From NCBI GenBank assembly GCA_050245915.1, contig JBFWWZ010000010.1, forward strand, positions 8,374 to 72,373: a stretch of 64,000 nt of DNA. Reading direction: 5' to 3'. Shown here one piece after another: positions 40,922-47,775 of the stretch; the stretch's first letter is position 1, and each line of letters begins with the position of its first letter. The position numbers were made by a program, and so were the translations under genes. Under the pieces are notes generated by a model. The model saw only the letters and a program-made list of their open reading frames with translations. It had not been told where the DNA came from and did no database searches. Source of the DNA: JBDSKH01 sp050245915 (GTDB lineage: Bacteria; Actinomycetota; Actinomycetes; Actinomycetales; Microbacteriaceae).

Positions 40922-41851
40922 GTGGGCTACCTCTACGCGCTGCTGGCGGCGGCGCTGTTCGGCGCCAACGGGTCGCTCGCGAAGCTCATCATCGAGGCGG
41001 GGCTCTCGCCGATGCAGCTGACGCAGTTCCGCACGCTCGGCACCGCGGTGCTCGCCGGTGGCATCCTGCTCATCACCGACCGGCAGGCGTTCAGGATGCC
41101 GCCCCGCCGCCTGCTGATCATGGCCGTCCTCGGGGTGGTCGGCGTCGCCCTTCTGCAGTGGACGTATGCAGCGGCGATCCAGCTGCTCCCCGTCGGCATC
41201 GCCCTGCTGCTGGAGTACACCGCGGTGCTGATGGTGGCGCTGTTCGCGTTCTTCGTGTTCCGGGAGCGGGTGAAGCCGCGGATCTGGGTGGCGATCGGGC
41301 TGGTGCTCGCCGGACTCGCGGTGGTGGCGCAGATCTGGGCGAGCGACCTGAACGGTCTGGGCGTCATCCTGGCCATCGCGGCGGCGGTGACGCTGGCGTT
41401 CTACTTCCTCGTCGGCGAGCGTCAGGTCGGTGCGACCTCGCCGATGGCGGTGGCGTTCTGGACGATGACCTTCGCGACCGCGTTCTGGGCGCTGTTCAGC
41501 GGGTGGTGGACGCTCACGCCCGCGAGCTTCGCGGCGCCGGTGCAGCTCGGCGGAGCGGCGGGCGAGCTCGCGCTGCCGCTGGTGATCCCGCTGGTCGTCA
41601 CGGTGGTGCTGGGGTCGTTCGCGCCGTTCCTGCTGTCGTTCAACGCACTGAAGCACCTCACGGCGACGGCGGCGGGGATCGTCGCGTCGTCGGAGGTGCT
41701 GTTCGCGTTCGTCGTGGCGTGGCTATGGCTGGGCGAGCAGCTCTCGCTGCTGCAGGTGGCGGGGGCTGCGGTGGTGCTGGCCGGCATCGTGCTGGCACAG
41801 ACGGCCCGCTCCGCGAAGACGGTGGTGGACGCGGACCTCGCACTGCGATAG
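40922..41851 (+). CDS. EamA-family (DMT superfamily) transporter
   Basis: A 309-residue, ten-helix EamA protein with a GTG start directly after the reductase stop. LYALLAAALFGANGSLAKLIIEAGLSPMQLTQFRTLG opens the first repeat, and LSFNALKHLTATAAGIVASSEVLFAFVVAWLWLGEQLSLLQVAGAAVVL closes the second. It probably exports small metabolites. The zero spacing suggests translation coupled to that of the reductase. Confidence 0.88.
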   Translation: MGYLYALLAAALFGANGSLAKLIIEAGLSPMQLTQFRTLGTAVLAGGILLITDRQAFRMPPRRLLIMAVLGVVGVALLQWTYAAAIQLLPVGIALLLEYTAVLMVALFAFFVFRERVKPRIWVAIGLVLAGLAVVAQIWASDLNGLGVILAIAAAVTLAFYFLVGERQVGATSPMAVAFWTMTFATAFWALFSGWWTLTPASFAAPVQLGGAAGELALPLVIPLVVTVVLGSFAPFLLSFNALKHLTATAAGIVASSEVLFAFVVAWLWLGEQLSLLQVAGAAVVLAGIVLAQTARSAKTVVDADLALR

Positions 41852-41876
41852 CGATGTCGGTGTGCGATGTCGGTGG

Positions 41877-41892
41877 TCGAACGTATGTTCGA
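41877..41892. promoter_or_regulatory. SOS box (LexA operator)
   Basis: TCGAACGTATGTTCGA is a 16-bp palindrome that matches the actinobacterial LexA consensus TCGAAC-N4-GTTCGA at every defined base. It ends 3 bases before ATG 41896, so LexA bound here would block the promoter or initiation of the 84-residue gene. Confidence 0.85.
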
Positions 41893-41895
41893 ATC

Positions 41896-42150
41896 ATGGA
41901 CCTCCTCGAACGACCCGCTCCCCTGCCCCTCCGGCGCACGGCGCCGCGGGGGCTCGACATCGTCCCGCGCCGCGGAGCCCTGTGGCGGATCGCGCGTGCC
42001 GACGGCGTCGTGCTCGGCTACGTCGAGCGCGTCGACGACGAGACGGGTGCCCACTACCGAAGCAAGCGCCTCGTGGCGCGCGCGGCCGCCTTCGACGTGA
42101 TCGGCGAATTCGGGGTTCCCGATGATGCCGTCGAATCCCTGCGAGCCTGA
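41896..42150 (+). CDS. Small SOS-controlled protein of unknown function
   Basis: An 84-residue basic protein: MDLLERPAPLPLRRTAPRGL, GALWRIARADGVVLGYVERV and GAHYRSKRLVARAAAFDVIG. The middle forms a likely beta-sheet and the end a helix. No domain is recognised. The perfect SOS box just before the start codon implies induction by DNA damage. The start at ATG 41896 would give a short or leaderless 5' end. It may act in repair, division control or nucleoid protection; the sequence does not say which. Confidence 0.75.
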   Translation: MDLLERPAPLPLRRTAPRGLDIVPRRGALWRIARADGVVLGYVERVDDETGAHYRSKRLVARAAAFDVIGEFGVPDDAVESLRA

Positions 42151-42185
42151 GCGGCGATCCCGGGATCGCGACGTATCGTGCCCGC

Positions 42186-42806
42186 ATGCAGTGGTGGACG
42201 AACTTCCTGACCTGGCTCCGAACCGACGACGGGCAGAGCGCGATCTTCAGCGCGGTCGTGCTGTTCGTCGCGATCCTCGTCGCGGGGGTGATCGCCGCCC
42301 TCATCGGCCGCAGCGGAACGCGCCGGCTCGTGCGGCAGCGCGACCAGGAGACCCGTGCCTCTGCGGTCGCCGCGCTCGTCACCGCAGGCAAGTCCGCAGC
42401 GACCTGGCACAGCCTGTCACCCGCCGCCAAAGAGCACTCCGAGGCTCTCGCCGCCGCCGCCGACATCCAGGTTCGGCTGCTGCCGATCTCCGGCGCCGCG
42501 CTCGCCGCGGACTGGGCGGAGTACCAGCTCGACGATATGCGCACGAACTCGGTGAACTACAGCTTCCAGGCCGATCAGACCCTCGACGAATACCGGGACC
42601 GCCTCGTGCGCTGGCTGCACAAACCGTCGAAAGCCAAGAAGCTGTTCGCCGAAGACCTCGACCGCTGGCGTTACGACACCCACCAGCCCGACCCGGTCGC
42701 GCTCGAGCAGCAGCGCTGGGCCGAAGAGCAGTTCACGGCGACGACGAACACCGAGCCGGAGCGCGCGTCCGAGTTGCCGTTGCTCGGGCCGACGTCGAAG
42801 AGCTAG
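42186..42806 (+). CDS. Single-helix membrane-anchored protein, conserved in actinobacteria
   Basis: A 206-residue protein with an N-terminal membrane helix (SAIFSAVVLFVAILVAGVIAALIG, about 19-42) and a long cytoplasmic helical domain (RQRDQETRASAVAALVTAGKSAATWHSLSPAAKEHSEALAAAADIQVRLLP; DWAEYQLDDMRTNSVNYSFQADQTLDEYRDRLVRWLHKPSKAKKLF). It is typical of small conserved actinobacterial proteins whose function is unknown. Convergent with a lipoprotein gene across a REP-like repeat. Confidence 0.75.
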   Translation: MQWWTNFLTWLRTDDGQSAIFSAVVLFVAILVAGVIAALIGRSGTRRLVRQRDQETRASAVAALVTAGKSAATWHSLSPAAKEHSEALAAAADIQVRLLPISGAALAADWAEYQLDDMRTNSVNYSFQADQTLDEYRDRLVRWLHKPSKAKKLFAEDLDRWRYDTHQPDPVALEQQRWAEEQFTATTNTEPERASELPLLGPTSKS

Positions 42807-42873
42807 GTTTCGACACGCGGCTCCGCCGCTACTCACCCAGCGCGACACGCGGCTCCGCCGCTCCTCACCCAGC
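42807..42873. repeat. REP-like repeat, copy 3 (tandem)
   Basis: Two direct units: GTTTCGACACGCGGCTCCGC with CGCTACTCACCCAGCG, then CGACACGCGGCTCCGCCGCT with CCTCACCCAGCG. The second lacks the GTTT head. The unit contains the palindrome GCGGCTCCGCCGC. It again lies between convergent stops. Confidence 0.75.
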
Positions 42874-42874
42874 G

Positions 42875-43270
42875 TCAGTCGATGCTGACGATCTCCGCGC
42901 TCCACGGGCAGTAGTACGGGCTCGTGACCGTGCCGTCTTCGACGTACTCCGGGAGCCCGTCGCAGACCTCGGTGGTGACGTCCGCGAACTCGAGCGAGTC
43001 GGGGTCGATGTGCCACGACCACGGCGCGTTCACCCCGGGGTCATCGCGCACGATCAGACCGTTCGGGATGCCCGCCACGTCCTCCCCATCGAGCAGCTGA
43101 TGGGCGTGCTCGACGAGCTCGGGTGTGGCGAGCTCGATCTTGAAGGTCTGGTCCACGACCTGGAACGTGGCGACCGGGTTCTGCGCGGTGCAACCCGCCA
43201 GCAGCCCGCAACCCGCCATGAACATCGACGCGACGATCGCTGACGCAGCCTTCACCGGCATCCTGATCAT
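42875..43270 (-). CDS. Lipoprotein of unknown function
   Basis: A 131-residue precursor with signal peptide and lipobox (MFMAGCGLLAGCTAQN; either MAGC or LAGC may be cut). The globular part has VVDQTFKIELATPELVEHAHQLLDGED and a C-terminal Cys pair (EVCDGLP, YYCPWSAEIV). This pattern occurs in calmodulin-like or BP74-type small secreted proteins (FxxxLTDPxxIxxAxxLL ... W-WHLDPxSVxFAxxxxExCDG), in which the last half is strongly conserved. Surface role unknown. Confidence 0.8.
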   Translation of the reverse strand: MIRMPVKAASAIVASMFMAGCGLLAGCTAQNPVATFQVVDQTFKIELATPELVEHAHQLLDGEDVAGIPNGLIVRDDPGVNAPWSWHIDPDSLEFADVTTEVCDGLPEYVEDGTVTSPYYCPWSAEIVSID

Positions 43271-43339
43271 GGCGTCACCTTAGCGGGCGGCGGGGGGCTG
43301 CAGGGAGCCGGCGCAGGTAACCTTGACGACAGCACGTCT

Positions 43340-43412
43340 CCCCCCGTAGCTCAGCGGATAGAGCAGGCGGTTTCTACCCGTCTTGTCGGGGGTTCAAATC
43401 CCTCCGGGGGGA
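43340..43412 (+). tRNA. tRNA-Arg (UCU)
   Basis: A 73-nt cloverleaf. Acceptor CCCCCCG/CGGGGGG with discriminator A, D-stem GCTC/GAGC, anticodon stem GGCGG/CCGTC with loop TTTCTAC (anticodon UCU, reading AGA), variable loop TTGTC, T-stem GGGGG/CCCTC with TTCAAAT loop. CCA is not encoded. Confidence 0.95.
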
Positions 43413-43452
43413 CTGTGGATCAAGTTGCATAACCGAGGTATACGATTCCGGG

Positions 43453-43887
43453 GTGCCACACAACGAGATCCTCGAATCGCTCCTCGTCACCTCGAACCGG
43501 CTGATCCGCATCGCGGCGCAGGCGACCGGCAACACGACGCCGTCCGCGGTCTGGCGCACGCTCAGCATCCTCGACAACCTCGGGCCGATGCGCGTCGGCG
43601 AACTCGCCGCCGCCAGCCGCATCAGCCAGCCCGGCATCACCCGGCTGCTGCCCACGATGATCGACGAAGGCCTGGTCTCCCGCGCCATCGACCGCGACGA
43701 CTCCCGTGCCCTCGTCATCGGACTCACCCGCCTCGGACGCGAGCGGCTGGTCGCGTGGCGCCGAGAACTCTCCACCACCCTCGAACCGCTGTTCGCCGAC
43801 CTCGAGCCACGCGAATGGCAGACCCTCGAGCGTGCCGCCGCCATCCTCGCCAGCCGCACCGCGGTGGGAGTCGGAGAGGCCGCCTAG
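43453..43887 (+). CDS. MarR-family transcriptional regulator
   Basis: A 144-residue winged-helix regulator. VWRTLSILDNLGPMRVGELAAASRISQPGITRLLPTMIDEGLVSRAIDRDDSRALVIGLTRLGRERL is the MarR helix-turn-helix and wing with the DxR motif. Amino- and C-terminal helices would form the dimer. GTG start at 43453. Upstream, TTGCATAACCGAGGTATACG (about 43425-43443) contains an imperfect inverted repeat that may be its operator. The gene precedes orn by 9 bases. Confidence 0.9.
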   Translation: MPHNEILESLLVTSNRLIRIAAQATGNTTPSAVWRTLSILDNLGPMRVGELAAASRISQPGITRLLPTMIDEGLVSRAIDRDDSRALVIGLTRLGRERLVAWRRELSTTLEPLFADLEPREWQTLERAAAILASRTAVGVGEAA

Positions 43888-43896
43888 ACTCGGAAC

Positions 43897-44514
43897 GTGG
43901 CTGCCGATGTCCTGGTCTGGATCGACTGCGAGATGACCGGGCTCGACCTCGCCGTCGATGAACTGGTCGAAGTCGCCGTGGTGATCACCGACTACGACCT
44001 GAACCCGCTCGACGACGGCTTCACCGTGGTCATCAAACCCGACCAGACCGCCCTCGACAGCATGGGCGACTTCGTGCGCAACATGCACGCCGAAAGCGGG
44101 CTGCTCGACGAGATCCCGAACGGCAAATCGCTCGCCGAAGCCGAATACGAGGTGCTCGAATACATTCTCCGGTTCGTGCCCGACGCCAACGTCGCCCCGC
44201 TCGCCGGCAACACGATCGGCACCGACCGCATGTTCCTGGCGAAGTTCATGCCACGCGTCGACGGCCACCTGCACTACCGCAGCGTCGACGTCTCCAGCAT
44301 CAAAGAGCTGTCGCGGCGCTGGTACCCGCGCGCCTACTACCAGTCGCCGGCCAAGAACGGCGGGCATCGGGCGCTCGCCGACATCCTCGAATCGATCCGC
44401 GAACTCGAGTACTACCGTGCCGCCGTGTTCGTACCCCAGCCCGGCCCCACCAGCGAGCAGGCGCAGGCCGCCTCCGCCGCCGCCGTGGACACGTGGGCCC
44501 CCCGCGTGAAGTAA
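43897..44514 (+). CDS. orn: Oligoribonuclease
   Basis: A 205-residue DEDDh exonuclease: VWIDCEMTGLDLAVDELVEVAVVITD (D, E), NMHAESGLLDEI, LAGNTIGTDRMFLAKFMP (D) and KNGGHRALADILESIREL (H, D). Oligoribonuclease degrades 2-5-nt RNAs, including the c-di-GMP product pGpG, and is essential in many bacteria. GTG start. The gene is followed at once by tRNA-His, a widely conserved actinobacterial order. Confidence 0.96.
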   Translation: MAADVLVWIDCEMTGLDLAVDELVEVAVVITDYDLNPLDDGFTVVIKPDQTALDSMGDFVRNMHAESGLLDEIPNGKSLAEAEYEVLEYILRFVPDANVAPLAGNTIGTDRMFLAKFMPRVDGHLHYRSVDVSSIKELSRRWYPRAYYQSPAKNGGHRALADILESIRELEYYRAAVFVPQPGPTSEQAQAASAAAVDTWAPRVK

Positions 44515-44542
44515 CATGGCTGAGTTGCCCAGGCAACGCTTG

Positions 44543-44615
44543 GTGGGTGTAGCTCAGTTGGTAGAGCGCTGGCTTGTGGTGCCGGATGTCGCGGGTTCGA
44601 GTCCCGTCATCCACC
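44543..44615 (+). tRNA. tRNA-His (GUG)
   Basis: A 73-nt cloverleaf with acceptor GTGGGTG/CATCCAC, D-stem GCTC/GAGC, anticodon stem CTGGC/GCCGG with loop TTGTGGT (anticodon GUG), T-stem GCGGG/CCCGT with TTCGAGT, and discriminator C. G at 44542 can serve as the extra G-1. The conjugative element begins just after it. Confidence 0.96.
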
Positions 44616-46290
44616 CCAAATGGGTCAGGTTTGAACTTTCGACCAAGGGACCGCCCTTGGTCGAGGTTCGAGCCTGGCCCAACTTTCTTACCTCGGCGGC
44701 CCAGGTGAGGGCGTCGGCCTGCACCCCTTCGATGCTCAGCCCGTCGTACGGTGTCTTGTAGCCGACCCGAACGTCGTTGTCCTCGTCAACATAGATCGCC
44801 TTGAACAGAGCCTGGTTGCACAGCCGGCGGTTCGCGTCGTCGGCTGTCTTATAGATGTCGGCCGCGTTCGACAGCAGGGTCAGCGAGTCATCGAGGTTCG
44901 CCCGGGCGAAGGCGTACTCGCCGTGGTGGGCGTCGATCCGGTTTTGGATCATCTCTAGCGATGCTGTGATCCGATCCTGCTCCCGCTTGAGCAGCTCCAA
45001 CGGGACCGCTCCTGCGTAGTGAGCACGGAGCAGCTTCTCCTGCTCGTCTTCGAGCTGGGTCCGACGCGTGGCGAGGTCCGCGAGTTCCGCGGCACCCTCG
45101 GACATCATCTCGTCGAACCGTGCGTGCAGCATGGACGAGAGCGCGAGCTTGGTCTCCGAGCTGATCTGGACGTGATCGTAGAACTGCTCGACGAGCCGCT
45201 CGACGTGCTCGATGAGCATCGCTTGGCGGGTGCAGTCGCCTCTGCCGCCGTGCCTGCTGCCGCAGACGAAGTACGGATAGATCGTGCCCTGGCTGCTCTT
45301 CGCGTTGCAGACGATCAGTCGGGAGCCGCACTGCCCGCAGAACACCGAGCCTTTCAGGTAGTGCTCGTGCACCTGCGTCGCGTCCGCCGCTGACCGGTGA
45401 GTGCCGAGCACGGTCTGGACCTGATCCCACACCTCGTTCGGGACGAGTGCTTCGTGTGCTCCGGCGTAGGTGACGCCTTGATAGCGGACGCAGCCCTTGT
45501 AGTACGGGTTCGTGAGCATCCGATGCACCGACGACTTGCCGATGGGCCGAGAAGGACGGCGCGGCGAAGGTGCGGTCGTCAGGCCGCGTGCCACCAGCTC
45601 GTGGTGGAGCTGGCTCGTCGACCAATCCCCGGACGCGAACACCTGGAACGCCCACCGAACCAGCGGTGCCCGCTCCTCGTCCAGTTCGACGGTGCGAACC
45701 TCGCGACCGAACTCGTCACGCACTCCGATGTTGCGGTAGCCGATGGGTGCCTTCGACACCGTCCCGCCCTGCGCGGCCTTCTGGGACAGGCCTTTGAAGA
45801 CTTCGGTGGCCAGGTTGCGCGAGTAGAACTCGGCGATCGACGACATGATGCCGTGCAGCAGCATCCCCGAGGGCGTCTCGTCGATGTTTTCGGTCGCCGA
45901 CACCAGCGTCACCCCGGCGTCCTTGAGTGCCAGGTGGATAGTCACGTCGTCGGCGCGGTTGCGAGCCAGCCGGTCAACCTTGTGGACGATGCAGTAGTTC
46001 GTCTTGTACTTCGTGACGTACTGGATCATCCGCATCAGCTCAGGGCGATCGGCCTTGCGAGCGGACTCGCCAGCATCGACGAACTCTTCGACGATGGTCG
46101 CGCCGAGTTGGTCGGCCTTGCGCTGGTTCGCTTCTCGCTGGGCTGGGATCGAGAAGCCTTCGGCGCTGCCGCCCTTCTCTGCCTGCTCCTTGGTCGAGAC
46201 CCGGAGGTAGGAGACGGCGATCGTGCCGACGAAAGGCGTCGGCGCTACGAGGCTGTCTATTGCGGCGCGGTTCGCGTCGGTGGTCGTCAT
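44554..46290 (-). CDS. Large serine recombinase of the conjugative element
   Basis: A 578-residue large serine recombinase. The catalytic domain has IAVSYLRVSTKEQAEKGGSAEG, with the nucleophilic Ser in YLRVS, VHKVDRLARNRADD and IAEFYSRNLATEVFKG. The recombinase domain has APIGYRNIG and TNPYYKGCVRYQG. The zinc ribbon is FCGQCGSRLIV ... YFVCGSRHGGRGDC, with a coiled coil at about 400-450. The last ~20 codons (GLEPATSGTTSQRSTN) are antisense to tRNA-His, so the natural C-terminus was probably set at the att junction. It should catalyse integration and, with a helper, excision of the element. Confidence 0.92.
   Translation of the reverse strand: MTTTDANRAAIDSLVAPTPFVGTIAVSYLRVSTKEQAEKGGSAEGFSIPAQREANQRKADQLGATIVEEFVDAGESARKADRPELMRMIQYVTKYKTNYCIVHKVDRLARNRADDVTIHLALKDAGVTLVSATENIDETPSGMLLHGIMSSIAEFYSRNLATEVFKGLSQKAAQGGTVSKAPIGYRNIGVRDEFGREVRTVELDEERAPLVRWAFQVFASGDWSTSQLHHELVARGLTTAPSPRRPSRPIGKSSVHRMLTNPYYKGCVRYQGVTYAGAHEALVPNEVWDQVQTVLGTHRSAADATQVHEHYLKGSVFCGQCGSRLIVCNAKSSQGTIYPYFVCGSRHGGRGDCTRQAMLIEHVERLVEQFYDHVQISSETKLALSSMLHARFDEMMSEGAAELADLATRRTQLEDEQEKLLRAHYAGAVPLELLKREQDRITASLEMIQNRIDAHHGEYAFARANLDDSLTLLSNAADIYKTADDANRRLCNQALFKAIYVDEDNDVRVGYKTPYDGLSIEGVQADALTWAAEVRKLGQARTSTKGGPLVESSNLTHLGWMTGLEPATSGTTSQRSTN
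44639..44664. other. Perfect inverted repeat at the left end of the element
   Basis: TCGACCAAGGG (44639-44649), ACCG, CCCTTGGTCGA (44654-44664): 11-bp perfect arms. It lies 24 bases from the tRNA-His end, within the 3' end of the recombinase gene. It may be a terminator of recombinase transcription or part of attL. Confidence 0.5.
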
Positions 46291-46469
46291 GGCTCTCCTC
46301 CACAGTCACTGGTCCTGCCGACGCGGACTGATGTGACGGCGGATGTTGATCGTGAGAAGAGCCCGAAGGCTGTAGGACTAGGCCGAGCCGGCCACGTTTA
46401 CTTTGCCTCGCCACGAGGGACGAAGCGCTAGGACCACAACATCCGCCCTCCGCGACGGATGCGTACATT

Positions 46470-46676
46470 CTACGACGAGGGGTCCACCGAGGCACGGGGA
46501 CGCTTCGGTGTGGTCGATCCGCCCGAGTGGCACGACCCGGACCGCTGGAGCGCGATACGGATGAGCAGCTCGCTCAGCTTGTCGAGGTCGGGCGGTTCAT
46601 GAAAGTCGGCGCGGATCGTCAGCTCGCGCTCGCTCTGCTGGCGCTGGCCCGTCTTTCGCGTGTACCGCCGCGCCAT
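46470..46676 (-). CDS. Small basic protein of the element
   Basis: A 68-residue protein: MARRYTRKTGQRQQSERELT, FHEPPDLDKLSELLIRIALQ and a Ser/Pro-rich end. The strongly basic N-terminus suggests nucleic-acid contact. It lies 3 bases behind the DUF4913-like gene and 180 bases before the recombinase gene. The 46291-46469 stretch between holds no other gene and should contain the recombinase promoter. Confidence 0.6.
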   Translation of the reverse strand: MARRYTRKTGQRQQSERELTIRADFHEPPDLDKLSELLIRIALQRSGSCHSGGSTTPKRPRASVDPSS

Positions 46677-46679
46677 GAC

Positions 46680-47258
46680 TCACACCTCGCCAGTGTCCGG
46701 GTCGAAGGCCGCGAAGAAGGCGTCTTCGGCCTCCTGGCGCGCTGCGACCTGATCGAGCACGAACCGCACGAAGTCTTCGTCGCGATCCGTGATGGGTGAG
46801 TCCTCGACGGGCGCAGCAGGGTCTTCGCCGGGCCAGCTCGTCTGGCGGGTTGGGCGGTCCCTGTCGAGGCGTGTGCCGCACGCCGCGACCCAGTCTCGGA
46901 GTCGGGCGCGTGCGTCTGCGAAGTCGCGGTGCCACCCGAGGGGTGCTGAGCCGTCCTGCTCGGGGTCGTAGGCGGACAACCAGTGCAGGTGCAGGGCGGA
47001 CAGCTCCCAGAGGAGTTCGGGGTGCCGATGCCAGTACGGCGGCACGACACTGGCCGGAAGGCCGTAGGTGTGGCGAAGCCAATCCACCCAGCGGTTGAGT
47101 TCGAGCAGCTCCGCTTCGAGATCATTGGCCGTGAGCAGATTCCAGTTGACCGGGTGCGGCGGCTCAGGAGTATCGAACCGAGGCGACCGCGGTTCTGCCT
47201 CAGGCGGCAGGTCATCGTGTTCGGGGCCGAACGAGTCAGTCATGGCTTCGCCGCTCAC
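46680..47258 (-). CDS. DUF4913-like protein
   Basis: A 192-residue protein with a GTG start at 47258 that overlaps the SSB stop (GTGA); ATG 47243 is an alternative. ELLELNRWVDWLRHTYGLPASVVPPYWHRHPELLWELSALHLHWLSAYDP and GWHRDFADARARLRDWVAACG match the Trp-rich DUF4913 pattern of actinobacterial plasmids and conjugative elements. The function is unknown. The Trp/His-rich core looks structural. Confidence 0.8.
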   Translation of the reverse strand: MSGEAMTDSFGPEHDDLPPEAEPRSPRFDTPEPPHPVNWNLLTANDLEAELLELNRWVDWLRHTYGLPASVVPPYWHRHPELLWELSALHLHWLSAYDPEQDGSAPLGWHRDFADARARLRDWVAACGTRLDRDRPTRQTSWPGEDPAAPVEDSPITDRDEDFVRFVLDQVAARQEAEDAFFAAFDPDTGEV

Positions 47259-47692
47259 ATTTCGATGGTCGCGGCGTTCGACGGTGCGGGACGCTGTGGC
47301 GCGGCGAATGCTGCGCCATCTCGGCCAGAGCTGCGCTCGGTTCGATCTACCTCGTAGCGCGTGCGCGCCAGGTCGTGGCCGATGCGAGTTGCGATGAACT
47401 CTTCACCTTCGTAGCGCTGTCCGTTGCGCTTGTAGGAGTACTCCCGCACCCGGCCGTCGGCGATGATGTTGTCGCCCTTGGCGATCCGCTCCGCCCCCTG
47501 CTCGGCGGCCCCGCGATATGCGATGAGGTCGTGGAAGGTGGTCTCCAACTGCGTAAAGGTGTTGTCGGGCTCCTTGCGGTAGTGCTCGATGCCGACCTTC
47601 ATGTAGAGCCGCGCATCCCCGCGTTCGGTGTAGCTCAGCTGCGGCTCCGAGGCGACGAAGCCTGAAATGGACTGATGAGTGCGAATGGCCAT
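47255..47692 (-). CDS. ssb: Single-stranded DNA-binding protein of the element
   Basis: A 145-residue SSB-like OB-fold: HQSISGFVASEPQLSYTERGDARLYMKVGIEHY, TTFHDLIAYRGAAEQGAERIAKGDNIIADGRVREYSY and GEEFIATRIGHDLARTRYEV. It would coat transferred or replicating single-stranded DNA of the element. GGAGGAGG lies before the ATG. Note that the chromosomal ssb copy at 28916/38868 is broken; this element copy is a different, diverged protein. Confidence 0.9.
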   Translation of the reverse strand: MAIRTHQSISGFVASEPQLSYTERGDARLYMKVGIEHYRKEPDNTFTQLETTFHDLIAYRGAAEQGAERIAKGDNIIADGRVREYSYKRNGQRYEGEEFIATRIGHDLARTRYEVDRTERSSGRDGAAFAAPQRPAPSNAATIEM

Positions 47693-47743
47693 GATGGCCT
47701 CCTCCTGATCTCAGGCGGCCAGCTCGTCGTGGCCGCTGTATCA

Positions 47744-47757
47744 GGCAGGTGCGCCCC
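47744..47757 (-). promoter_or_regulatory. Shared motif, copy upstream of ssb
   Basis: The plus strand reads GGCAGGTGCGCCCC (so GGGGCGCACCTGCC towards the gene) about 52 bases before the ssb start. Similar motifs stand at 52431, 56591, 59269 and 61197, each ahead of a leftward gene. Confidence 0.5.
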
Positions 47758-47775
47758 GGCACCCAGACTGTGGCG

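Noticed and set aside
44543..44664. Possible terminal inverted repeats of an insertion sequence after tRNA-His
   Set aside because: No transposase and no target duplication; the region belongs to the serine-recombinase element.
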